Shown here: piece by piece, positions 35,401 to 47,596 of the stretch | How positions within the stretch are numbered: the stretch's first letter is position 1 | How the letters are laid out: the number at the start of each line of letters is the position of its first letter | Assembly (NCBI GenBank): GCA_016987375.1 | Contig: PJRA01000555.1 | Coordinates: 1,004,994 to 1,068,993 of the forward strand | Direction of reading: 5' to 3' | DNA length: 64,000 nt | DNA from: Brachionus koreanus | Lineage: Eukaryota; Rotifera; Eurotatoria; Ploima; Brachionidae | Program-made: the position numbers and the translations under genes | The notes under the pieces: model-generated | The model's database searches: none | What the model was told of the DNA's origin: nothing | The model's input: only the letters and a program-made list of their open reading frames with translations

Positions 35401-37700
35401 AAATAGAAAAAAAAAACGTTAAAATGAAATTAAATATGCGGCAAGATTAGTAATGAATGTGAATAATTACGTTTTTGTGGTTAATCTTGAAATTAAATCT
35501 TTTTCAAAATGACCGACTGATTTGATCGTAGATATCACAATGGAATGTCCTAATGAAGACAATCAATCATAGTCATTTTCCTCAAGGTGGTTGTGCAACT
35601 TAGAGAGATTGATGAGATTTATTATCACTAGTGTTTTTTTTTAAAATTTTTTATCAAGATTTTAATCACCTAAATCATACATGATCTAAATTTGGTCGAT
35701 TTTGTCCACGCTCGACTTGCTCATTTATTTTAAATGATCCATTACAGCTCTTAATACTTTTTCTTATCATTACTTTACACTTGTTTAGCGTGGCCAATCT
35801 CTTACCTAATCAATTCAACATTTTACTTTGATTTTATCACATTTATTTAATTGAATAAAATTTTTTATATTGAAATGATAAATTTTCTACAATATCAAGT
35901 TAATTATTTTTCTAGGATTTTTATTTATTTATCAAAAATTTAATTTAGAGGATCGTCAGGTTTGTCCGAATGACTTAGGCCTTCGTTTGAATCCAATTAG
36001 GATGAGAGCATTCTTAAATTTTTTATAAGAACTAAGAATATTTGGCTGTAAGAAAGACTTGCGAAAAGCATCAAACAACTTACAAGGACCTTTTTCTTTA
36101 ATTTCACATGTTTCAGTTTTTAATTTTTGATTTATCTAGATTTAGTAGAATAAATAGTCATTGAATATGAAACATGAATTTTATTTAAATAATCAAAACA
36201 TTTTTTTTTTTTGAAAAATAATTTTGGAGTAACTCTAGGGCAGTTTCGAGCGGCATAGCCCTCTTTTCAGCCCTCATGTTTGGAAATAGATAAAAATAAA
36301 TAAATAAAATAAAATAAGTAAAAATTTGAAAAATTTATAGTTTGTTTAATAATCCAGATTATGTCTTCTTATTGTATTGAGCCTAGTGGGGTTTAAAATT
36401 TGATTGTTTCGGTTGGCTATTGCTTCAAAACAGTTTAGTTTGCAGTTAAATTTTAGTCAAAATTTTAGGAAAAAATAGACTAGTCATGTGCTAGTCAAAT
36501 TCTAATTTAATTAATGATACAAAAATTTTTATTTTCAATTCTAAGTGAAGATAAATTGATATATATATTTTAATTTGGATTATTGAGAAAATTTGTTTTT
36601 AACTTTAAAATGAAAACAAAAATTGAGAGTAGTTTGGTCACGAGTGTTTGAATGTTCATTGAAGTGAAACACATACAAGCTGTGAGTCAGGATTATACAA
36701 TAAGTAATAGTTAAAAAATTCAGTGAAGAGAAATAAAATAAAAATCGTTAGTTAATTAACGAATAGCCAAAAGGCTTTTTGTATTTGACCCGAATTATGC
36801 AATAATCAAGAGATCGTTAAATCATTAGGTAATCTAACGATCGTTTCTCAGTAAATTTAATATGAAAATAAATAGGCTCATAAACTTCAGATTAATCGGA
36901 CTCTTAAAGCGAACATATTTTCAAGTTCTCATCAAACATCATCTCATATATCAACATTTTAATTGAAATTTGAGTACACAGCCATGTTTTTTCTTTTTTC
37001 TATTTGTGTTGAATGTATGGTTTTTGTTGTACTCTCAACATGTTCTAATTTCAGCTGCATCAAATGTTTTTTTAATGAATTATTAAAGATTCCATTTTCC
37101 GGCCAAATTGTATTTATGCAAATATTTGAGCAAATGCATTTTAATAAGTTAATTAAGCCGGATTGAAAACCACTTGCTTTTGTTCGCTCAAATGGCTCTG
37201 TGTTGAATTCCATCACACAACTATTTGTGATCGACTGACTTAAAATATCCAATTACGCTCTCAACGGACATGTTTGTGCGTGATTAATAAATACTTTCGA
37301 CCTTATCTTAAGCCAAATGCAAATATTAGATAAGATAAGAAGATAATAAATATAAACATTAGTCTAAATGAAAAATTTATCTTATATAAATCTTAATTAA
37401 CATCATTTATCATTTGTCTACATTAAACAATCAACATGTGGCTAAGCAAACACATTAAACAAATAGCCGGATAACGGGATTTTATTTTATTTTACTTTTT
37501 TATTATTGTTGTTGTTTTTGTTGTTTAACTCATTTATTTATATGATAAATGTCATGGTGGTTAAATAAGAAAATTTTCTAATCCAGCAGTGATGTTGCAT
37601 TAATAAATGTTAATTACAGCCGTTAATCAAGGCCAATTTTATTCTCAATTAATTCAATTGTTCGAACTAATGCTAAAAGGGATATTAACATCGCTCTGTT
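32479..37700. other. 5.2-kb gene-poor region upstream of the bZIP gene
   Basis: Slightly less AT-rich than other gaps and full of short palindromes and ATCGAT/GATC-type words (ATTATCGATTTT near 33107, TTAGGTAATCTAACGATCG near 36825). An unrecognised frame open on both strands lies at 33426-33672. I see no gene I can defend. Location beside a developmental transcription factor makes a regulatory domain plausible. Confidence 0.4.
36225..36312 (+). repeat. Retroelement tail-like sequence with (AAATA)n
   Basis: A short non-AT-rich block (CTCTAGGGCAGTTTCGAGCG near 36235) is followed at once by AAATAAATAAATAAAATAAAAT, resembling the 3' UTR and simple tail of a LINE or SINE. No coding part is attached. 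Confidence 0.4.
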
Positions 37701-37899
37701 TATTACTAGGCAAAATGAAAATAATTTTACATTTTCTTATTTTTAGATTTTTTGTGCAATATTTAAGAAATTGTTTAATTTTATTTTTGTTTACCAAATA
37801 ATTTGAAGGAGTTTTTTTAATTTTCTGAAAAATTGCACAAAAAATCTAAAAATATGAAAATGTAAAAATGTAAAATTATTTTCATTTTGCCTATTACTA
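37701..37899. mobile_element. 183-bp foldback MITE with 8-bp target duplication (hAT-like)
   Basis: Element 37709-37891. Its two arms are inverted copies starting GGCAAAATGAAAATAATTTT and extending to about TTTTGTGCAAT; the right arm has an extra 8 bases (TTTTTACA). Direct repeats TATTACTA flank it exactly (37701-37708 and 37892-37899). An 8-bp duplication indicates the hAT class, with Merlin or P as alternatives. No coding capacity: the short open frame crossing it is incidental. Confidence 0.85.
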
Positions 37900-39351
37900 A
37901 GTCTTTTATTTCGAGCTAAATTGACAGCTTATCGAGCTGAAAAGTCTAATAAGTGACATTTTTCAAATTACCCATGTAAAATTTACTGAAATGAATAAAT
38001 TTTTTAATTAAAACTACTTTAAGAAAAAAATTTGACAGCTATTGAAGTCAATTCTAATAATTTAAATTATTATTTTTTAAATCTATTAATGAGCATTGAA
38101 AATAAAATACTCTATAGCCAAAAGTTGTTTGAATGTTTTTTCTATTTTAAAATTTTAATTAATAGAAAATTCCAAATTTTGCGCTTAAAAGTACTGATAG
38201 AAGTATAATGACCACATGGACTACTTTGATCATGAAAGTTTTGTTTTTCTAACCAAATTTAAAAATTAAAATAGAATGTTTTCACAATTGTGTTAGTCAA
38301 ATGATCTAATTGAATTAAAAGAACTACTAGAAATAATATTTCAAATTCGATTGTTAAAAACAAGTTTAATGGCAATTTGGAAAATAAAGTTGTTTTTTTT
38401 TTTTGCGTTTTTGCTTAGAAAGCATTCGTTAAAAGCTGCATGATTTTTTCTTGTTTTTCTTTGGTCATTGATCCAGAAACACAAAACTTGGTTGATGGTA
38501 CCCAATTCTCTATAAGCGAAAAAACTATTACTACAATTAAGTTTAGTAAAGTTGGAGACAGATTGAATTTGTTTTTTAAGACCTCATCAAACTATAAATT
38601 GAAATAGAATACAAAATATGAATTGATCTTAAAGCAAATTTTAATTTTTTTGTTAAACTTGTTATAATTTTTCTTCTAAGAGATGAAAACAATTTTTAAG
38701 ATTTTTAACACTGTGTTCTGTTCTATTGTACTGAGTATTACAAAATATTTTAAAAATATAACTAAGATGGAATAATCATTTGAACAGCTTTTTTAAAGCC
38801 GTGTCTCTCTATTCCATGTGATAAATGTACGAATAATTTTATGCATAGACAAAGATACGGACCATGGAAAAATATGAAAAAATTCAAATTACCAAAATAA
38901 ATTCAAGAATTCTAAACAAAATTAAAATTAACCAAATCAAATATCAATAATTTTGCGATACATTTTGAATTTTTCAGTATTTTCTATTTGCTATTTGATT
39001 AAGCTTTTGAGAATTAACATTTTACTATTGTGACCTTAAAATATTAATTAAAAAAAATGAAAATATAAGTTATTTAACATTTTTGATGAGAAGCTATTTT
39101 TCTTAAAAGTTTAAACAATCTTAAATTAAAATTCCATATTTTATAAAGTCTCGTGTATTTTTTTGATTTAGTGTTTTTTTTTCGCAAAAGTCAAAAACAA
39201 AATAAATTCCTAGTATTTAATCATAAAAATCCTAATTTTATAAATTATCATCAAAATTTAATTAGTTCTTTATTAGCATCAAAATTATTAAATAAAATAG
39301 GCAAAAAATTTATTCAAAAATATCGGAGTCTAAAAATTAATAAGTATAAAT
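37900..39351. other. Intergenic, no gene
   Basis: AT-rich DNA between the MITE and the small peptide gene. An AATAAA on the minus strand at about 39313 serves the peptide gene. Nothing else seen. Confidence 0.5.
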
Positions 39352-39477
39352 TTAATAAAAAAGTCTATGATATCCATTGTAAGGGTAGGCTCCATAAGCA
39401 GCATATGAATAGGTGTCGTAATATGGAAAGGCCAAATCGGTGTATGGATAAGCAGTGTAGTTGGCGAAGAAAGTCAT
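39352..39477 (-). CDS. 41-aa tyrosine-rich micropeptide gene
   Basis: ATG at 39477, stop TAA at 39354-39352. Reads MTFFANYTAYPYTDLAF and then YAAYGAYPYNGY, about one third aromatic, with no signal peptide. Support for a real gene: a TATAAATA box 53-46 bp upstream, a short A-rich leader, GC-richer composition than the flanks, and AATAAA about 40 bp after the stop. Gly/Ala/Tyr-rich short proteins occur in cuticles, adhesives and as C. elegans YGG-type peptides, but function is unknown. A longer plus-strand open frame overlaps it and has no such support. Confidence 0.65.
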   Translation of the reverse strand: MTFFANYTAYPYTDLAFPYYDTYSYAAYGAYPYNGYHRLFY

Positions 39478-39522
39478 TTTTGTTTTTAAGTTTTTGCTTT
39501 GTGTATTTTTTATCCCAACTGC

Positions 39523-39530
39523 TATTTATA
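39523..39530 (-). promoter_or_regulatory. TATA box of micropeptide gene
   Basis: TATAAATA on the minus strand, 46 bp upstream of the ATG at 39477, at the distance expected for a transcription start near 39500. Confidence 0.6.
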
Positions 39531-39544
39531 GAGCTTGAGATCTA

Positions 39545-41336
39545 ATTCATTAAGCCTTAAAACAAAATCATCAATTGACTTGATTTTTTTCTTAAAAAGT
39601 CAACAATAGTTGTCAATTAAGCTTTAAAATTTATATTCAATTTTCAGAATTTCCTTTCAATCAAAAATATATTTAGTTATGTGATTTAAAGATATATTTT
39701 AAACTAAATAAAAACTGATTATTTAATAATTTTTGGCCCAGGAACAAAGATGCCATTAAAATGATTTTGTTTTGATTACTAATTATCATTTTTTAAAAAA
39801 TTTTATATTCTCAGAGGCGTATGCTTAGAAAATTAAGAACCAAAGCGTCAGCACAAACAGCTTAACTATCAACCGTTCTTACTGTTTTCTTTTTCTTATT
39901 CATTTTAATCATTTAATTCAATTAAAAAATAAAAAGTAATACACAGACACAGAACAATAAATAACGGTGTATGTCACCAATTTATTCAATAAACTAACTA
40001 AAACTAATATTAGATAATTTTTAGGTGACGACGTAGCTTATAGATATACCAGTTTGGGTAATCCATACTAAGATGCCTATTCACATGCTGCTTTTGGAGT
40101 CTTGTGAAGACAAAAAGTGTCCAAAATTAATATTAATTTTTTTTCTTTTAAAAAAAATTAACTAAAATCATTAAATTAAAATATCCGAGTTTAAAATAAA
40201 ATAGAAATATTTTTATTAAAAAAACAAATTTACAAACAAGAAAAATTTTTATTAAAGATTAAAAAGCTTGAATAAAGAAATTATGCTCAAATCTGTGTTT
40301 TTTTTTTCTCATTTAAAAAAATAAAATAAAAATATTCTCATTTAGTCATAAAAAATTTTGATTTAAAAAAAAAAAACTTAAACTTATGCAATAGTAAAAA
40401 TTCTATTTTCATCAAAAGTTAAGTAAAAAAAAAAAAACTACTATTTAAATTAATAAATCATAAAATTTAAATTTTTATTTTTTTTTTTTGGAATAGTATA
40501 TTTTGGATTAAGAAGATATTTAATAAATTTTTTTTTCATTTAAAAGCAAAAACTCAATTAAAAATGTTTTTGAACCCATTTTAGATCTAATTTAGTTTGA
40601 TTTAATTAAAATTGATGCATGAAATTCCATTTTAAATTGAATATAGTCCGAGCACAAAAATATTTTCATGTAAAACAAGCAAAGTAAAGAGAGAGAGAAA
40701 AAATTTAGCAAATTGCTATTTTAAAATAAAAAATGTGTATAAATAATCAATAGGTTTGGATTCAAATGGCCAATTTAGTAGTTTCTAGTTGGTATAGCTT
40801 GTTGATTGTCTTGAGGCAATTGACGTCAAAAATCAATCGGCTTAATTTAAAACAACTTTTTCTCTATAATTTATAATTTGTGTCATACAAATATGTGTAT
40901 ATAAAGAGTCTCGATTAGAAACAGGAGGGCGCCTTCTATTTCACTAGCAACTATTTTAATTATTTTAATTTTATGAGAAAGGGCACCCAAATTGTAATAA
41001 TTACAAATTTCAAGCCATGGAGAAAATTGAGTTTTTTTCTTTCTAATTTATTTTATGTATATGTGCTTTGTTGTTATTGTTGTACTTAAGAGAAGCTTTC
41101 TATTTCTTTAAGCTCTTTTTTTTTTTTTTTTTAATAATTTTTCATAAATTTGCATTCAACAAATCCAAAACTAGCAAGCAAATTTCAACTTATTTAAAAA
41201 AAAATTCTTTTTTTTTTTTCTCATGAGCACAAAAGAATGTAATAAATAAACTTTGTAAATTTTTTTTTTTAAATTTTATTAAAAAACAAGAAATTCTTTT
41301 TTTAAAATTCGATACAAGATTCTTGTTTAGATCAAT
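39545..41336. other. Intergenic with one repeat copy
   Basis: Contains the second copy of the retroelement-tail repeat at 39880-40008 (see separate entry). The rest is AT-rich with long A and T runs, and I find no gene. Confidence 0.5.
39880..40008 (+). repeat. Retroelement 3' tail repeat, copy 2
   Basis: Reads CCGTTCTTACTG..TTTTTCTTATTCATTTTAAT..GGTGTATGTC..TTATTCAATAAACTAACT, collinear with the halves at 7505-7583/8108-8155 and with the minus-strand copy at 57890-57720. Uninterrupted here, so it shows the pre-insertion order of the copy at 7.5 kb. Confidence 0.6.
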
Positions 41337-42228
41337 ATGAGCCCTAGATGTTACTACGAAATATTAGAGCTCAAGAAGACAGCCACTGAACAAGAAATAA
41401 AAAAAGCATACCGAAAGCTAGCATTGAAATGGCACCCGGACAAAAACCCCTCGAACGCACAAGAAGCAGAGATCAAGTTCAAAGAGATATCGGAAGCTTA
41501 CGAAGTGCTCTCGGACAAGAGCAAACGGGACTTGTACGACCGGTACGGCCGCGAGGGACTGGAGCGCGGTTCTTCCTCGGGCAGCCAGTCCTCGAGACGC
41601 ACGTACCGACGCGAGTTCGACTTTGACCCGTTCGACTCGTTTCCGTTCGGCGGCCGCGGTTTCACCTTCCGATCACCTCAGGAAATATTCGAGGAATTTT
41701 TCGGCACAAACAACATATTCGATTTGTTCGATGACGGAGCCTTGTTTGGACACCATCGTGGATTTCGCCGTCAGGCAAACCGCGATGCACCAAGCCACCA
41801 AAACAAACGCCACAGAACGTCACATTCAACCCGCGATCCGCATCATCATCTCCACAACCATCACCATCATCATGCGCATCATTTGAATCCGCATTTTCCA
41901 TCGACTACTTTAATGCAGTCCATTTTTGGCTTTCCTGAATTCGGACATGGAATCATGTCGTTTTCTAGTTTTTCTCAGCCAGACTCAAGCATGGTCAAAA
42001 GCACCTCAAAATCCACTAGGGTTGTTAATGGAAAAAAATTTGTAACAACAAAGTAAAAATAAAAAAATTTATTTTCCATTTTTGTTGTCATTAATTTTTT
42101 TAAATTATCTTTTAATTTTAAGAATAATGGAAAATGGTGTCGAAACAGTCATAACAGAAGAAGACGGCGTTATTAAGTCAAGAACTGTTAATGGTGTACC
42201 TCAATCGCTAGAGTATCGAACCAAATAA
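41337..42228 (+). CDS. DNAJB6: DNAJB6-like J-protein with histidine-rich insert
   Basis: Exons 41337-42052 and 42123-42228, 273 aa. J domain residues 1-70 with HPD in KWHPDKN. The G/F-like middle has [20 protein letters not shown] His-rich stretch at about residues 150-185 includes [14 protein letters not shown]. The tail has [10 protein letters not shown] and [20 protein letters not shown]. The final intron is at exactly the same codon as in the gene at 893, and the exons are similarly GC-rich, so these two are close paralogs with ancestral introns, while the gene at 893 has extra introns. The His tract could bind metal or mediate condensate behaviour, as poly-His does in some proteins; inference only. 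Confidence 0.88.
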
Positions 42229-44513
42229 ACAGATCGAGACTCTTTAGCCGAGACCAAAGTCAGGGTTGAATTTTTTCAAATATATATTATATTCTTTTTT
42301 TTGTACCGAGAATGTATATTGTGTAGTTTAAACGACCAGACATGGTGCTACTGGTCTAAATTTTATTAGAATAGTTTAAATGATTAAATCGATTTTGTTT
42401 AAAATTATAAGAATTTTTGCTTATGTTAATTTTGGCTATGGGATGAGCGAAAAAATAAATCTTGACTATTAGTCTCTTTTTTTTCTCAAAGATCTGTTTT
42501 TAAAAATAAATTTTTAATTTCTTTTTCTAAATTGTGTTATTAAATTGACTTTAGATAAATTTAAATTTTAAATTTAATTTATTTTTTTTGTAGTTTAACT
42601 AATCTTATCAAGGTTTAGTTGGAATAAAGCCCTGATTTAAAAAACAGAAGCAAAATAAACATAACATTTGTTTTGAATTTTAAATTAAAATTATTTAAAA
42701 TAACTTATTTTTAAATTGTGAACATAAAGTATCAATAATTGCTAAATAGTAATCAATTATAAAATTAAATACAAAGACACATTTATTTTCATGTAAAGCA
42801 TACATTAGTCACTTTGAAGCAAGTCATTTTCAGACAAATCCAAATATTTCTGCATTTTGTAATCTGGTCATTTTTAAAGCTAGAGCAGTGAACAGCGGCT
42901 CAAATTCAAGGTTTCAAAGTCCTCTATAACTTACTTTTGAAACGAATTAAAAAATCAACAAACTTTACAAAAAAAAGTGAAAAAACCCATTTTTCAAAGT
43001 TTTCCGATATTTTCAGGACCCTACATGAATAGTCTTTTGACTTGGCTTTTAATTTTTTTAAACAAATTCTTGATATTTAATTAAAATTGCTATAAATAAA
43101 GATTAGCAAAAATTATTTTTACCAACTAAAATTATGATTAAGTAAATATTTAAATAAGGAAATTAAAAAATAAAAAAAAATTTGTGATTTTTTATTTTAT
43201 TTGAATTATGCATAAGTCTGTAGCATGCCATTTTTAACCATGACCAAAATTTGTGCATGCATAAAAAAATTTTGCATATAATATTTGAAGATTAATATTT
43301 GTTAAGATAAGATTATGATAAAAAAATATGCTACTGAAATCAAATTTGGGATAAAAAATCTTAAAATCTTTTAGAGATTGAACAATTTTTAATTAATTTT
43401 TGTTAATTTAAAAAAAAATAGAAAAGCTTTAACTAAAATACTTTGACTTATTTTAAAAAAGATAATCTTTGAATTTTATATTAAAATAAATAATAGATTA
43501 ATTAGCTTTTTTTTAAGCAAAAATTTAAAAAAAAAAAACGAATAAATGATTTTTATCTTTGATTTTAAAAAAATTCCTCGGTTTCTTCGTGTAATTTTGA
43601 TTAAAAGCAAATACAGTTTTTTTTTCAATATTTTCTAGTTACCTTTTTAATTATGTCGAAATAAATATTTAAATTCAAATAGAATTTTTAAAAAGTTTAC
43701 TAATAGTACAATAATTGTGCTTAAAATTAATCAAATGTTCATATATTTAGCCAAGACAATAAATAGAGCTATTTCTTATAAAATATTGTTTTTTAAAATA
43801 TGATCTAATTTCAAGTGCTTTTTATAATAATCAAACAAAATTGTACTACTTGCTTAATAAAAAAATCAATATCTTATTTTGAAAATGTTCTTATTGGCAA
43901 GATAATTTCGCATTTAATTAATTCCAATAATTAGTTAAATTTTATTTAATTAAATATCAGTAAAAAGTTTGATTATTAAATTTTGCAAGTAAATTTATAG
44001 CTAGTTTAGGAATTTTTTAAATGGTTTTTAAAATTTATGTCATTAAAATTAAATATGACTTTTAAAAAAACTGACTATAAAATATTTGATATTAAAAAGC
44101 AAGTTTATAGTCTCAAAAATCGAATGATTCTAAAAGTTTTTTTATCGGGTATAAAAAAAAGAAAAAAACTCTGATAAATTATATCTCGTGCTTAGATTGA
44201 TTTAAATCCTAGTGGAGTTATTTTTTTACCTATACAAAATTCAATTTATTCTTTAGCCTTTTTTTTTAAAAAGATAAATAGACCAATTTTTGACCAAATA
44301 AATAATTTCAACAATTTTTTTTTTTAACAAAAAATTATTTATGATAATTTGAGATTTTTCTAACTTATATCGCTTCAGTTTAAAATAAAATCATCTTTTA
44401 GTTTAAAATAGAGAAAACTATTAAAGCGTTAACAACTGGGCGCAGTAAAATAGACACTTTATTTATTTAAAAACAATGAAATTTTTATTATTATAAGAAA
44501 AATTTAAGAAAAA
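42229..44513. other. Intergenic, no gene
   Basis: 2.3 kb of AT-rich sequence. Poly(A) signals of the J-protein gene lie near 42449. No coding exon, RNA gene or clear element seen. Confidence 0.5.
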
Positions 44514-45786
44514 ATGGCTTCACTAAGTTTTAACAATAATATAATCGTATCTTCCATAAACAACAACTACAAGTTTGCTTTTTTCGGACTTTTGCTAGTC
44601 ATATACTTTGCCTGGATGGACATTGCATTGTTTATCAATTTACAAAGATGGACTATGCCCAACACGAAACAGAACCAAACAATTAAATACACATATTCGG
44701 AGGCTTTTTCCACCTTCAAACCACTCTCAGTTAAACTGATAATGGTCGATCATGGCACCCACTACGTTCATGACATAGTTGCCAGATTCATTGAAGACAA
44801 TCTTCGCTTTAGTTTCATATTTCCATGGGTCACAGCCAATCTAGTCAGTTATGCCGGTCTTTTAGTTGCATTAATCGGCAGTCGTCTCATAATCTCGGAT
44901 AAACCTATGCATTACCAAATAGGCGCTTTACTGTTTGAAATGAGAAATCTTGCCGACTCGTTGGACGGTGTTGTGTACAGATCCAGGAAGAGGCAGCAAG
45001 AATTTGGAAAAATTGGCGTCTATCAGTCCAACTACGGCTCTTATGGCTACAATGTTGACGTCATATGTGATGGATTTGCAGGCATATTTTTATGTACTGC
45101 TATTTTAATCAAATTTTTGAAACATTTACCGACAAAATGTAAAAATAAAAATTTTATCTTTAAATTTTTATCTAAAATTTAACAAATAAAAAAGATCCCA
45201 CAAACGTTTTGATCCGAAGACCTAGATCAAGAAATTCAAGATCGATTAGTGGTGATACAACTTATGAGTTGATACAAATGGATTTACCTGATGAAAGTAA
45301 TTTTAAACCAATTCTAAACAAAAAAATAAAAATTTTATTTTATAATTTAAATTTTTGTTAGATTCCTTGCAGAGGCCTAAGAGTGAAGAGCACGGACAAC
45401 GAAGACATGTATCCTCTTTTCATGTAAAATTGATTGTAGTGTCTTTTGGCTTTCGACTCTTGTTCACAGCTCTAATTTGGGATCATTTTGTGCACAAATA
45501 TCATGATTTATTGATGGTTTTTTCCAATAATGCAGATGTACGCAAAACGCAGGAACAAGCTTTCAAGTCAATTAGCATGTGGTTGATAATGTGGTTCTGG
45601 CGATTGGGAAATGCTTGTGCCATGCTCGAGCATTTGTCTGTAACCATATTTTTTGGAAAACTATGGGATTATTTAGTATTTACAAGTTATATCGGTTGGA
45701 TTTATTTAATTATTCTCAGTCTATTCACTCAAATACACTTTACTGAGCTGTACGAGTCAATTAATACAATCAAAGCTTTGGTTTAA
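44514..45786 (+). CDS. CPES: Ceramide phosphoethanolamine synthase-like CDP-alcohol phosphotransferase
   Basis: Would transfer phosphoethanolamine from CDP-ethanolamine to ceramide in the Golgi lumen, making the invertebrate counterpart of sphingomyelin. Exons 44514-45138, 45195-45296, 45362-45786, 383 aa, with several membrane helices. The CDP-alcohol phosphotransferase signature is present: NLADSLDGVVYR (D148, D151, R156) then GYNVDVICD (G178-x3-D182-x3-D186). The usual Ala of the DGxxAR part is Tyr155, and the spacing to the second half is longer than in choline phosphotransferases, as in CPES. The block HDIVARFIEDN upstream also recalls insect CPES. The alternative is another class I CDP-alcohol transferase. 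Confidence 0.75.
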
Positions 45787-47596
45787 ATTTTTACAATTAC
45801 TGATAAATTATTATTTATCTTTTTGCAGTATTAATTTTTGTTATTCAATTCTTCCAAGTCCTTCTATATTTAAACTTTAAAGCAATTTTGTTACAGTTTA
45901 ATTTTTGTTCAGAAAAGATTGTAAATTTTTCATTGAAAAAAAAAAATTTTTTTTTTCATTTTTCATTTATTTTTAAATTGAAATAAAAATTTACCTAAAA
46001 AAAAGTTTCAAATTTTTTTTCATTAAATAGCTAATTAAATATGACAAATATTAGTGTCTTTTTTTAAAGCTTGCAAATCTTCTTTCAGATTTACCTTTCA
46101 TAGATAATTTAAAATTAGTTTTTTGTAATTAAGTTATTTTTGTCAGTAGATTAGAAATATTTTGACTAAGTTATAAAATAAATTTATCAGTTTTAAAAAG
46201 ATATTAATTTATCTGTGAATTTTAATTTCAACAACTTTAATGATTGAAAAAAAATTTTTTTTTGTTTACTTCTTCTACCAGACCTAGTTTACTTCTTCAA
46301 ATTGATGCTCCGCAATAAGAGCTCTTTAAAGACATATTGGAGTTCATGATCAAATTTTGATTATAATGGCCAAAATTATCATTTAAAAAAGGTTAATAAT
46401 AATAAGAATAAACTACTGCAAGCAGTCTTGCGAAGATGTCTTACTAGGAAGACACCTATGTTAGCTAGATACATCGAGAACAAGATTAATGTACAAATGC
46501 ATAGGCTAAGTGATAAGTTAAATACAAAAAAAGACAATTTTAGGATAATTTAAAATTTCAATAATTTATTATATATTGCTATGTTTGATGAAGAGGGGCT
46601 ATTAGTATTTTTTTAACTTAAATTTTGTTTCGCAGAAGCTAAAATTCTATGTTAAGCTTAATTTTTATAACTTCTAAAATTTTATCCATCAATAATACTT
46701 GGCTATAGTTAAACATGACAAAATGTCGATGCATTAAATTTTTATTTAAATATTTTAGAAACAAATTTCCAAAAAAAAAAAAAGCATCTTTATTGATTTT
46801 ATTTTTAACATTTTTAATTAAATAGTAAATAAAAATGTTTCTAATAAAAATCAATTTTATTGAAAATAAAAAATTTTTTATCTTAATTAAATATCTAAAA
46901 AATTGAATACATTCGCAATAATTTGATCAAGCTAATAATAATTATATGGCTTGCTTGTTTATTTGAATCAGAGCCAGATAAATAGACGAAAATATTCAAT
47001 TCAGCTTAGTTGTCAAAAATGATTAATGTTTGATTTTTTTAATGACTTTAAAATTAAATTATTGAAATAAATATTATTCTATAAGTATACTTATTGAACT
47101 AGATTAAAGACTTAATTTTGATGTTGGCAGATTAATTTGAAAACCAGATTTGTATTTTTTTTCTAATTAAAAATTAAAATAAAACATATTTTTATGACAA
47201 AGCTTTAAAAGTTTATTTATTCAAAATGTTTTGTTTATTCGAGCAATGAATTTTTTATCGTAAATCAAGACTAAACAAGATTTACCTGAACGCAAAAGCT
47301 TACCTGTACAGAGATCAACGTCAATCTAACATATGACAATGGTTGCTATGGTTGAATGTTTTTCTTAATTAGTCACTAAAACAAATTCAAATTTTGAAAA
47401 TAAAAAAAAAAAGCTTTGAGCAAATTTTTCTTTTTTTTTTAATAATTTATTTTTATAGTCAAAAATTACTAATTCATATAATTAAAAATCCTAAAAGATC
47501 CAGTCAATTCCACCAGTATTTTTCAATCATTGTTCTGAATTTATGTTCATTTATTCATAAACAAGGAAATTTTTTAATAAAAAAAATAGATAAAAA
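45787..47596. other. Intergenic with possible decayed coding DNA
   Basis: Around 46430-46520 the plus strand reads AVLRRCLTRKTPMLARYIEN in one frame without a start or clear borders, perhaps an old transposon piece. Otherwise AT-rich spacer. Confidence 0.35.

Noticed and set aside
36959..37252. 97-codon minus-strand frame, with a 67-codon frame opposite
   Set aside because: No recognisable motif, no splice context and no promoter; most likely chance in a less AT-rich patch.
37607..37801. 64-codon frame on the plus strand
   Set aside because: It runs through one arm of the foldback MITE and has no other support.
39153..39545. 130-codon plus-strand frame
   Set aside because: It is the shadow of the minus-strand 41-aa peptide gene, which has a TATA box and poly(A) signal; the plus frame has neither.
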